A stretch of 64,000 bases of DNA. Source: Adineta ricciae (Eukaryota; Rotifera; Eurotatoria; Adinetida; Adinetidae). The position numbers and the translations under genes are program-made. Within the stretch, counting starts at the first letter, position 1, and each line of letters begins with the position of its first letter. The stretch is from positions 558,001 to 622,000 of the forward strand of contig CAJNOJ010000009.1 in NCBI GenBank assembly GCA_905250025.1, given 5' to 3'. The notes beneath the pieces are model-generated. The model worked only from the letters and a program-made list of their open reading frames with translations, had not been told where the DNA came from and did no database searches. Below are positions 1 to 10,833 of the stretch, in pieces.

Positions 1-1097
1 TTGATGAAGCGAAGAAAATATTTTCCCAATGTAAAATCGAATTACCTGAACTTTGGAAATATATTACAATCGTAACGAAAATAGAAACAAAGATATTTTT
101 CTCTCTAAGTAGCATTTAGATTGATGCACTAGCTCGAGCTGATCGATTCGACGAAGTAACACATTTAGTAAACATTACTCGTTTTCTTTACATTTATATT
201 CTTAGGCATTAAAAATGATTGACAAATACGAATTAACAAACCCCCCGTCGATGACAATGTACATGTCCATATTGAGCTGTGCACGTCGCTGCGGTCTTGT
301 ATCAGTTGCTGAAACTATAGTTCGTCGTCTGGAGGATTTGAATACGTTTCGATCGGAAGATTTGAAAGTTGCCTACGTAATGCTTGGTATACTTTTGTTT
401 GTTAGGTATCTGTTTGTTTTTCGTCATTGGATCTTTTCTCTAGCTAATCTTTACAATGCTCAAGGTCGTCGAGAAGATGCTTTCAAGATTCGACAGTTAA
501 TGCGAGACAAGCAAACGAAGAAAATGCCTGGTTTGACGTGGATTGAGATCGATGGAATTTTACATGAGTTCTATTCGAATGAGTAAACTTCTAATTCTAT
601 GTTTCAACTATGTTTTAACCACTAATGCGTCCATTTAGTCGTCGTCATCGCCAAACTGATGAAATCTATAACGAAGTGGCTCGTATTGATGATGAATTAG
701 AAAAAGACGGACATATGGTAGATAACAATTCCGTGCCTAGTGGTAGTGTACATAGTGGTAATAAAAAAGATAAATTTCATTTGGTGGCAACGGAGATTGC
801 TCTGTTTAGAAAAGCTAGCCATTGCTCTAGCATTAATTTCAACATCTTCTGGAAGTTCACTTGTGCTTACAAAGAACCTACGCATATGTCCAGATTGTCA
901 TGAAATGTTAAAACGTCTATCGAAATTACGCAATCGAAAAATTGTTTTCAGTAAGGAAACTGACAGCTTTCTTTTTGAAACAATACGTTGTCAGGTTATG
1001 ACGAAGAGTTAACAAACAATGTTCTTTTTTCTTAGGAGATTCATTTCGATACCACGAATTCGCTGATGGCCAATGTTCATGCGGCGATTTTCTCTGA
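1..1097 (+). CDS. PPR protein with DYW deaminase domain, 3' part (5' end outside window)
   Basis: DYW-type PPR proteins bind organellar RNA through helical repeats, and the DYW domain is a zinc-dependent cytidine deaminase that performs C-to-U editing. My exons are <1-71, 120-167, 206-386, 444-582, 639-757, 810-950 and 1036-1097. The upstream exons give PPR helices (DEAKKIF; ALARADRFDEV; a repeat near MTMYMSILSCARRCG). The E-type stretch KMPGLTWIEIDGILHEF follows, then the DYW domain. Splicing 757 to 810 recreates the HSEKLAIA active-site motif, interrupted by a 52-nt intron. ICPDCHEM supplies the CxxCH zinc site and CSCGDFL-stop the terminal motif, with DFL in place of DYW. An AATAAA lies at 1172-1177. 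The family is plant-typical, with known scattered occurrences in protists and rotifers. Subcellular target and editing sites are unknown. The DYW assignment is very secure; repeat number cannot be judged. Confidence 0.88.
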
Positions 1098-1473
1098 CCA
1101 ATCTCTTTTGATGAACTTTTCAATTTATGAAACACACAAAAGCAATCGGTGTTACAAACAAAGCATCCAAAAATAAAACCTTTTTATGAGACATTCGTTT
1201 GCGCTGTAATATCTGTCAATCAAGATCACTTGATAAAACTTTCGATTGTTTTTTCATCCAACATTGCTAATGTATATTTCTCGAAGGAAAAATTTGAAGT
1301 TTGATTACTTGTATACGCCTACCATATTAATCTTTGAGAGTTCTTGTGCAATGTCTTTATTTTCTTCGCGGCCGAAAAGAAAAAGAAGTAATATCGTCTC
1401 TGGTGCGAAGCACGTGTCTTTTCATTTTCCAAGCAGAGGTGAAGCAATTGTTTAGTGGGTAAATTGGCAACTA
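1098..1473. other. Intergenic: 3' UTR of the DYW gene and promoter of the next gene
   Basis: Contains the probable AATAAA of the upstream gene near 1172. No further coding exon or RNA gene is visible. Confidence 0.5.
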
Positions 1474-4400
1474 ATGGCGGACAAGAACCATCCTCAAAAA
1501 GATCGTCCAGTAAAATTAAATAGATGAACAGCTGTGAGTCTCTTTTTAATTTATGATCATTGTTTAGAGATTTGTATACGATCACTCGCCGTCTGGAGCT
1601 TTACCACCGAATGTAATGGGAACTGAATCGTCAAAATACACAGTCTTGGTTAAACATATTCCTGCACAGGTGAGTCGGCAGACAATTATTGATTTTGCCA
1701 GTCGATTTGGAACATTACGCGCTGAACCTTACATTACTCAGAGCACAGGTACACTTTCAAGTAATAGTATTAGCTCATGTTCATTAACTCTGTACTTTAG
1801 AAAAACTACGAAAACTTGCTTGCCTTACTTTTACAGAACAGGCCGCTGTTGAACGTTGCATGAATGGCGATCGTCAAAGTTACAATCTCAACGGTTATCC
1901 GATCTCTGTACAACGATATCTTCCTGTTGGTCTGACGTTCACGGAAAGCTATCGTTTGCTTCTTAGTTTCATCGAAAATAGTTCGAATGTAGTGCTGAGC
2001 GAAGATGATATACGCTCTTATTTTGAGACAAATTATGGAAAGGTGAAAGCATTTGCTTGGACGTCGGAACACACGGCAATGATAGATTTTGAAGAGTAAG
2101 TTTCAATAGTCATGTTGCTCTAAGAGTGTTGCCTTTTCCAGTTATGATGCTGTCGATCGAGCCGTGTTAAATTCAATTATACATCCGATCATTGGAGTAA
2201 AGATTCGCTTGGAAAAAGTCAAATCTTCGTTTGTACGAGCAGCATGTAAGTAGAATCATACATAGTTGAGATCAAATGTTTTCCACCACCGTTGGATACA
2301 ATCTCTGTAGATCTACAGCCGATTGCCGATGGTTCAAGATATTGTGTTCATGTACGAAACATTCCTTCTCATGTAAGTGGTGAACGATTGGCAACAACAT
2401 TTAACAGCAATGTTTGGGACGTTCTTATTCGCAAAGGAAGATTTCTTGAAAGAGATCCTATGGAAGCATGGATCTTGAACATTCCGACGATGTCCGAAGC
2501 TGAACAATTAGCGTCGTCTGTCACTGATATTGACGAAGTCGAAATTCGATGTGAAGCAGTAAGAGAGCCGATAAATGAATGGACTCTATGCAGTGGAAAT
2601 CGTGATGGTTGGTGTAAGCATGACAGAGAATGCATCTATCGGCACATAACTTGTGTATCTGGAGACGAATGTAAAAATGAAGAATGTCCATTCAGTCATT
2701 CGAAACAACGAAAAATCATTCCCGTGCCAAGGTACAGGCCAGCAGGGTATGTAGTCGATTATTGCCAGGATGATACATAATTACATGAATATTGTGTGCC
2801 AATAGACCAGTTGAACAGCAATATCGGATAAAAATCGATGGGATACCGTACAATATGACACCAACGGAATTAGTCGTGGAATTGAAAAAACAACCTCCTA
2901 GTTTAGTTAAATTTATCGAAGCTCCTGAGGTACCGAAAGGTTCGATTACTCGTCATTTCTACGTCACTCGACAAGCAGCTGAGAAACTCGCTCGAACACG
3001 TGTTTTCCAATGGCATAACTATCCAATTCGAGACAGTTACGTTGTCAAATGTCAACTGGAGTATGATCGAATAACGACAACAGACCATTTGTCGGCTGCA
3101 ACCGAAGCCGACATACAAACGAACAATCAACGATTGAGATCCGTGTTTGCACGTCAGTATTTATACACGAACTGTTTCGTCAATTTTTATTAATTCATAT
3201 ATTCTTCTGTATAGCATTGTCACCTGGCCCAAAGGAAATCAATGGTATGCCATCGAAATGGGCATGGACTAATCGTCTGTTAAGCAATGAAACCAGTCGT
3301 GTCTATCTAGTTTATTCATCGGAACCCACAGACGATCGTTTAGGTGCAATGAAATTATTTCGTCCTGCAAATGATCTTGACTTAAAACGAGCGAAACGAG
3401 AGTTACTGGCTTTGAAAGCATTAGAAAATGCTATAACATCGTTAAATAAATCAGTTGTTGTACACGTCTATCAAAGTAACGTACTTGATGCGACGCGCAA
3501 AAATGGTCAACCATTGTGGATAATAACTCAAATTACATCCGAATTAACCTTGGAAGATTTTGTTAATCGATACAAATCACAAGTGACTTTTGAAAATATT
3601 TTGAACATAACATGTCAATTACTTGAACTTATTCAGCAGTGTCACAAACATCGCATTATTCATCGAAATTTACAACCAAGAAATATCTTAGTCGAACTCA
3701 ATCGAGATCGAGCATCGTCTGAATCGATTAAACTCGCACTGATCGATTTCAGTGTAGCTTGGTTCGACCACCAACAAAAATCGACTGATGATCAAGATGA
3801 TATAAGAATAATTGAACAAACTATTGAAGAACATACCAGTCGCACTGGAAACAATATGTACAATATTCTACAGCGTCTGCTGACGGCACGCACAGCAGAA
3901 CAACGCCGTGATTCATCAATCGATTCACTTAGTATTTGTTACATCCTATTCTGGCTGTTGACCGAAGAATGGCCTGATTGTGTAGACTACGCTAGTTTTC
4001 CACATCGCAACGATGACAAACAACAAAAGATTCATGAAAAACTAGGTAAAGTTATCATCTACATACTTTAAATTTTCTAATCCATTTGAGTTTGTTAAAA
4101 ATAATATAGGTGAATTCCAAAATGCTGGTCATATTCGGCAACAAATTATGCACGTATTTGACCGTTCGTTTGATCCATCTGGCAAGAAGTGGTCCGTCGA
4201 TGAATTGTGGACTCATGTGAATGAAATTCACAAGTCTACGGTGGACTTTGAAATAGCTCATTTACATGATTTATTTCCATTAATTTCAAACACTACCTCA
4301 TTAGCAAAAGTTGATCAATATGCTCGATTTGTAACTTTAATAGCTTTTATTAAACAAAAATTTATTCAGCAGTATTCTTCGTGTGTCAAATGGTCCACTA

Positions 4401-4693
4401 GTGGTAATAAGTGGTCGAACAAAAATAAAGACATAGAAGTCAAGAATACGGATGAACTCACTTATGACTATCAAGACCGTCATTGCTCAACGTCAATTAT
4501 CTGTTTAGTACAATTCGATCTTGAACCTGCTACCTTTTCGATAGGCAGCATGGACAGTATGGGAACAATGGATTTGAAAATACTTTGTAACGTGGAGAAA
4601 GGAACAGATGATATGGATGTCAGCATGTACTTCGATTTGGCGGTTAAAAGACTCGTTAGAGATAAACTGAAACAAAATTATTCATTACCGTAG
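1474..4693 (+). CDS. Four RRM-like domains, two CCCH zinc fingers and a C-terminal pseudokinase
   Basis: Reconstructed as about 937 aa from exons 1474-1509, 1568-1748, 1801-2095, 2142-2245, 2311-2746, 2806-3152, 3215-4045 and 4110-4693, all joining in frame. I chose ATG 1474 because MADKNHPQKDRP splices in phase to the exon opening RFVYDHSPSG; ATG 1616 is a weaker alternative. RRM-like modules lie near residues 36-112, 118-195, 212-290 and 354-445 (for example YTVLVKHIP with ACLTFTEQ, and YCVHVRNIP). Two CCCH fingers at about 302-345 read C-x7-C-x5-C-x3-H and C-x5-C-x4-C-x3-H. The C-terminal half is a protein-kinase fold with HRNLQPRNIL (about 616) where HRD is expected and DFS (about 644) where DFG is expected, so catalysis is doubtful. 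It is probably an RNA-binding regulator with a pseudokinase scaffold. I do not recognise an orthologue. Confidence 0.82.
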
Positions 4694-6417
4694 TCAAATA
4701 TTTTCTATCCAAAATAGACTGAAATAGAGCTCACGCCGTCAAATAGTCTCGATCTCTTCTATAAAACAGATTCGCTTGGATTTATCAAGTGGAACGAAAG
4801 AAACGAGAAATAAACTTACAAACCGATTAATCATTCTTCTTTGTGTACGATACATAACAGGAGGGCTAGTAGTATGGCTCCTCAAGAAAGTTCCCTTAAA
4901 GTCATGTTCATGTTAACTAGAGCTATACAAATAAACAAAGTATCAGTGATTTTTTAGATAATGATGAACATATTGAAAGTGATTAAGTTGACAGTATTCC
5001 ATGTCGTATTTTTCATTCTTTTTATTGCATTACCTTTTTTTTTTCGACATCGCTCCATTAGAATTGTTACGATGGTTGTCTGCATAAAAGGACGCTTAGC
5101 ATTGTGGTGAAATCGTTATCGTACTTTGTGTCATAAATATTTGCACTTGCTAGTGTCACTATCAGTTATTCTGAACTGCTTGATTTACCAAAAATTCTTT
5201 TTAACAAGATATTGAAAAAAGGTATTACTGTGCTTTCCAGTCTCTATTTAGTACTCATGTGAATAGATTACCATGAGGAAAATAGTGGTCTGATTGATTG
5301 AAAACTAAAGAGTTGATAGAAAACATTAATTTTTTTATAAACTTGTTCTTCCTGTTTATTGTGATCTTTTTTAAAAGTAACATGTTCTCTGATTACATCA
5401 CACCGATTGATACTAGGCAACGCAGATTTCATTGGTGTGGTTTTATTCGCGCTACTAAGTGAAACTTAAAAAACACGTTAAGTTCGTCGAGGAGAACTTT
5501 CAATGCGCCTCTTTGACCTTGTTAAGCATGGCCGTCAGATGAAATATTAGCTCTCAATTATCTATATCGTCTTTCAGCACAGCACGAATCAATGTGAAGA
5601 TACGTGCAGAATTTGTTGTTAACTTCGACAATATCGTTACCACAGAAAACTTCTTTGAACATTCGATGCACGCTTAGATCAAAATTCACAATGCTTATTC
5701 GACTGAAACAAGTTCGAAATTTTGATGATTGTACGCGTACTCGATAATTCATAGCAATATCTAATGAACCATTTCGAAAAACTACTCGACTAAATAATAT
5801 TATGATGATACATTTTCAATCTAATTAATTTTCGTTGCCTGTTGTACTAATTGGATATCAAGATGATAACATATTTTCCGATGAGGAAACACGATGATCA
5901 AGTTCTTTTCGTTCTATTTGAAAGTTTTTCTATTGAGATAAGAATAAAGATTGCACTTTTGGCGTGTTCGATTAATAAGTCCATTAATTTTTAACGAAAT
6001 TTCTTTTAGATAGTTCGTCTGAACTTCAGACAAAACAATCGATTTGTTAATTAAAACTTGATCGAAACAATAACAGGTGCACCACCTGTTTCTGTCAATC
6101 AATGATCAACAATTCTTGAAAAATACAACGAATGCAACCGACACAATTAGTCATCATTCAAGTGTCAAGAACGTTTGCTTCTTGTCTGTTCGTTACATTT
6201 TCTTTCTCTCCCTCACCCTCGCTGCTCTCTCTTTCCAGAGATTGCTTTAAGTACTACTGCAGAACTGAATTGTATGTTTGCACAGCAACAACACACAAAC
6301 AATAAAGAAAAAGTTTCGTCTCTCAAAAAACTACTGTTTTGAAAATAGAAAAACGATTAATTGATCTCCTATCAACGTTTGTGCATATATACATACGCAT
6401 AGATACAGTCAAGCCCA
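4694..6417. other. Intergenic, 1.7 kb
   Basis: An AATAAA at 4808-4813 probably ends the upstream gene. A short inverted repeat (CACACCGAT at about 5399 with ATTGGTGTG about 27 nt later) could form a hairpin. The last few hundred bases are probably promoter for the ankyrin gene. No coding exon recognised. Confidence 0.4.
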
Positions 6418-7786
6418 ATGCAAATATTAGAATCTAAAGTACTCAATGCCATACAGCGAGCACAATACAAGCAATTGGCATTATACATTCGTCATAGATA
6501 TAAACTGAATTTCGTCACCGAAGATGGGCGAAATGGTTTATTTTATGCACTGGATATAGCTGATGCTCATCAACGTCAGAAAATGATCAAATTTTGTTTA
6601 GATCATGGAATTGACCCATTGCAGAAAGAAACGAGCAGTGGTTTCACACCTTTACACGAAGCGATATCTCGACAACAAGTGGAATCAGTTCAACTTTTAC
6701 TTGCTAATGTTAGTGGAGAAATTAACTGGCGTGAATTCGATACCCAAGGTCGAACAATTTTACATCTAGCGGTTGAAGCGAATAGTGTTCCTATACTTGA
6801 TGCCTTACTTAATGTGATGAATCACTATGGAGTATCAGTTGATATTCCCGATAGGAATGGTTTAACACCATACCTATTAGCAATCAAACTTCATTTACGT
6901 GACATGGTTCAAATACTTTTAAGAAAAGGGCATGCAAGTCGACGACAATGCGACTTACCTACCCATCGTAGTGCAAACGATTGGGAAATTGCAGGCATTG
7001 AAGATCATTCACTACTCGTTCGTGATAAACTCCAACACGAGATCAACAATGCGATGAACGAAGGAAAAATCAGCAAAGCTAGACAACTGAAACAGATTTA
7101 TGACACACAATTAATTCCATCTAAAGCTGAATCAATCCCACGCCGAAGTACTTTCTTATCCCCATCAATAACGTCTGGCTTGAATGTGAAATCGCGAACG
7201 TCCATCAGTGAAATGATCGATCAATTGCCGGAAGGTGACATACCTGATTCTTATGTAAAAAGTGAACAAGCTTCTCAAACATTTCATTTAACACAAAATC
7301 CATCCGGTACACTATCTGCCTCATCACTTCTGCCTTCAATATCGACAACACGACGGTACCGACCAACACTAACTGTCAACGCACTTGTGGATTTATTTCA
7401 GGTAGTCCAGTAAACGATATAACTCGAGTTGTTCTCTTATATAAAGAAAAACAAAGAAAAAAAAGCAGACTGATTTTTGATTTACTTTTCCCCTTCCATT
7501 GTTATCCTTGCTATTCAATTGAAAACAAACAAACACACACCCTAGTGTTTTCGTTACCCCTCTCCTCTCATTCTAACGATTTTATTTCTCACAGGTAGCT
7601 GCCGAACAGTGTGCTCCAGCTTATCGCCCATCGCATAAAACTATTATGAACAAAGCATTGGAGCAGCAGGCACGTCAAAAACAATTGTCTCAAACTCATC
7701 GTAGTACACTTGCAACGCTGAACGAAGTTTCGCATCCATCATCTACGCTCGGGTATCGGCGTTCTGTGCATATTTCAAAACGTTAA
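6418..7786 (+). CDS. Ankyrin-repeat protein
   Basis: Two exons, 6418-7401 and 7595-7786, give 391 aa; the 193-nt intron is flanked by CAG|gtagtc and cacag|GTA. Residues 1-180 carry about four ankyrin repeats. The clearest are NGLFYALDIADAHQRQKMI, SGFTPLHEAISRQQVESVQL, QGRTILHLAVEANSVPILDA and NGLTPYLLAIKLHLRDMVQI, each with the helix-turn-helix pattern of the fold. A charged helical stretch follows near 200-235 (LQHEINNAMNEGKISKARQL), then a Ser/Thr-rich tail. Ankyrin repeats mediate protein-protein contacts; the partner is unknown and there is no catalytic domain. It ends 58 bp from the tail of the convergent synaptotagmin-like gene, so the two 3' UTRs probably overlap. I cannot assign a specific orthologue. 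Confidence 0.82.
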
Positions 7787-7844
7787 TAAACGAGTTATTT
7801 AAATGATGAATATGTGAAAGGATAATCTTTTATTTATAAAACTA

Positions 7845-9438
7845 TCATCCAAAAAACTGATACCATCCAAAATGGATTTGTCGAGGTTGTTCAAGCATTC
7901 TTTGCCAGACAGATTCATAACGTGTGAATTCACCAAAAAGAAACGTTCCACAGGATATGATCGATTGCTTATTCATATGCAATTGATGTATAACAAGTTC
8001 GAAATGTACATAAATCGATTGAATATCGTTTTGAGGAATATTTTGGGTGATGATTTCATTGATTTCGTGTAAACTATTGTTTGTAGCTGATGTTCCGTTG
8101 AATGTTGGAGAAGAAAGCTTTTTATGAAAAAATCGATGACCCTGATGAAAGAACGTGGTCATCAGACGAGCATCTAGGATAAAGTGCATTTGAACTTTGA
8201 TCTTCAAGAAAGAGAACCTTACCGATCTTTTCATCCTGGTTTGTTTTGAACAGATAACGTAATTTACCAACTTTAATTGTGAACCTCTCTGCTGTTGGCA
8301 AGTAACTAATACCAAGATAGATTTCTCCAAATGTAATCTGTTTAGAGGAAATTTGGTCAATATCAAGAGTAGTTTAATGTTTGCTATACCTGAGGAAGAT
8401 CTTTAAATACGATAGGTTTTTCAAGTGGTTCGGTCAACGACGAATTCACATCAATGACAGATTCAAACATTATATCTTGGGCACCAGAACGATCGATACA
8501 GAAAAGCAAAAATCGTAGGCACGATGATTTTGCAATGTCTTTGTTGAATTCAAATGATAAATATTCATTATATGTTAATTTATCATCTGGTGTCCGCGGT
8601 AATTTTCTAGACAAAAAATATAGATAGCTGAGCATCTCATCGATCAAGATATATCTTACCTAGTCGTTTTTTCTTGTTGATTTTTCCACGTATTCAATTG
8701 TAAATTTGAACGATGTTTACTTTGTATCGCATAAAACTTTCTCAATAGTTTATTGTTTAGTAATTGGACATGAATAAAATATTCAGCTTGCTCATCGAAT
8801 GCCGGATGCGCACAGATATTCTCACCATTGATCACATGAACCATTAGCACATTTTTCATAGGATCAAACTTTAGCTCAGTATGGATCTTTGCAAATGGGG
8901 GACATAAATAACCATTTGATGATTGCGTACCATTCGTAAATAAAGGACCGTCCTAGAAAAGACAATCTCAGCTGCTAATTTAAATGTTCATGCGTAAATA
9001 TTTACATGATGTGTCTGAACACTTTCACTTTCCGATGCAGTTCCATACGATGATTGTCTGCTTGATCTTGAGAGTTGACGTTTTGTTGGTTTATTCGAAG
9101 CAATGACATTACTAGTTCGAACAGCAGATTCGTAACTTGGCAATTCAGAGAATACTAATGTCTTCTCCATGCATGGCCCATTGCCTATATCAAACAAATA
9201 CTAAAAATTATTTTAACCACCATAAACACGTACTGAATTTTGTCTTTGAGCCATACTGTCGTCGTAAACGAGACCGCCAATGTATAAGATATAGCAGTAT
9301 ACAACCAACAAAAGATAGGAATGTAACAACAAGAACAACAATCAATGTTCGTTCATAGAATGTAAATGCTCGATGCCATGGCACAACTCGGCTCAGTTGA
9401 TCAACATAATCCTCATTATCAACATTACTACTAATCAT
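7845..9438 (-). CDS. Synaptotagmin-like membrane protein with tandem C2 domains
   Basis: Six exons on the minus strand (9438-9234, 9184-9006, 8952-8660, 8606-8390, 8337-8223, 8173-7845) close in frame to 445 aa. One membrane helix lies near residues 30-52 (TLIVVLVVTFLSFVGCILLY), followed by a basic juxtamembrane stretch and a Ser-rich linker. C2A begins near LKFDPMKNVLMVHVINGENI. C2B begins at GEIYLGISYLPTAERFTIKV and ends with MLEQPRQIHFGWYQF, which matches the C-terminal W-x-x-M-L...PR...W motif of synaptotagmin C2B domains. Synaptotagmins act in vesicle-membrane fusion. The usual aspartate clusters of the calcium loops look poor in both C2 domains, which suggests a calcium-independent member (inference). 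Exact subtype unresolved. Confidence 0.8.
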
Positions 9439-10088
9439 GCTTACGTTGTTGTTTCATTCGTAAATTTTCATCTGATTCTTGATTATATACTTTCTTCAAT
9501 ACTTCGTTATGTATGTGAAAGTGAGACAGCTGTGTTATATATAAATATCAAACGCGTATTTTTGATAAAAAGCAGGAAAAAACACTGTATGAATTCAGTT
9601 TGTTACTACACGAAACGGCTTTCCTCTTTCGTTATATCGAGATCACATCATGTGTTACGAATCCATATTGACTCAAGACGAAGCAATATCCGTTCTCGAT
9701 GTGTATGTATATAAAAGAGTCTGAGAAGTACGCATTTTGCTTTTCGTTTTCAGACAACTTCGATCGAAGTTGAAGAGGCAAAGAAGAAAAAAAAGAAGTA
9801 TTTGTTGATCTTATGTTTGACATTGATTCATTATTGAATATACATAGTTAATCGCTATTTAAATACATAGGAAATCTTGATGTAGAAAAAAAACAAATCA
9901 TCATGCATGCACGCACAGAATTTTTTGTGGATTTTATATACATATGGAGAGCTTGTATTAGTAAGAATGAAAAAGAAAAGATAAAGAAATAATGCAACTA
10001 AGTTGAATTTTTTTTTGTGTGACGTCACCGAGAGTTATTCGAGTTTGTCCCTTTTTTTTTTGAATGATTTGATACATTTATATAGAAA
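9439..10088. other. Intergenic between two minus-strand genes
   Basis: Expected to hold the promoter of the synaptotagmin-like gene and the 3' UTR of CHMP1. AT-rich, with short homopolymer runs; no exon recognised. Confidence 0.4.
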
Positions 10089-10833
10089 TTAAGTTTCACG
10101 CAATTTTGCTAATCGTTGGCTGAGCTCATCCTAGATACGAAAGATATATTAAAGATGCCATGAAATTAATACTGTGTCTTACTTGTTCTTTGAGAGCGAC
10201 CGAAGTGCCCATTGCTGGCGCCGCAGGAATATTAAGATTCAATTCAATACCAGCTTCATCAGCCATTTCTTGCATTAGATTAGTAACTTGGTCAACTGGC
10301 TGTTGTACACTTGTAGCATTTTGCATGGCATCATCCATAACTTTTGTTTTAACTTCAAGATCTTCGAAATTTTTCTCCAAACTATCCATTAATTTGGATG
10401 TTTCAGTTAATGGCATGTTCGCAGTGACCTTCGACATCAGTGACACTGTCTGTTTAAGACTTCCCGCCATCTAAAAATTTCAAATCGTTCAAATGAAATT
10501 TCTACAATAGAGAAAAACGATATTTACTTGTCGTTGGGCTGCCGAATTAGCAACACGTGCTTGTACACCATCAACGCGAGCAGCCATTCGTTTACAATTC
10601 AATGATTCACTATGGTGCCGTATGGCATTTTCGGCATGAATCTTGGCAGCTTCGATATTGCCTTTCATTAAGGCTTTCTTGACTTTGTCACGTTCGACTT
10701 TTTCCTGTTTGTCATGAGTAGCTGCTTGCCGTTCAAGCATTTTTGTCTGCATTTTGAACTGAAACGCCAATTTATCTATGAAAATTAAAGATTAGCATAC
10801 ATTTCATTTCAATATGCACAACATACCCGACAT
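10089..10833 (-). CDS. CHMP1: Charged multivesicular body protein 1 (ESCRT-III subunit)
   Basis: Four exons (10833-10827, 10775-10528, 10470-10183, 10130-10089) give 194 aa, close to the roughly 196 aa of animal CHMP1. The tiny first exon supplies only MS plus one base, and splicing gives MSDKLAFQFKMQTKMLERQA. Conserved family segments include NFEDLEVKTKVMDDAMQNAT and LMQEMADEAGIELNLNIP. The C-terminus DELSQRLAKLRET is the MIT-interacting motif that recruits VPS4 and other MIT-domain proteins. ESCRT-III filaments containing CHMP1 drive multivesicular-body formation, cytokinetic abscission and membrane repair at the cytosolic face of membranes. The 7-nt coding first exon makes the start easy to miss, but frame and phase agree throughout. 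Confidence 0.95.

Noticed and set aside
720-900. Apparent frameshift that deletes the DYW active site
   Set aside because: Removing a 52-nt GT-AG intron (758-809) recreates HSEKLAIA exactly, so the domain is intact.
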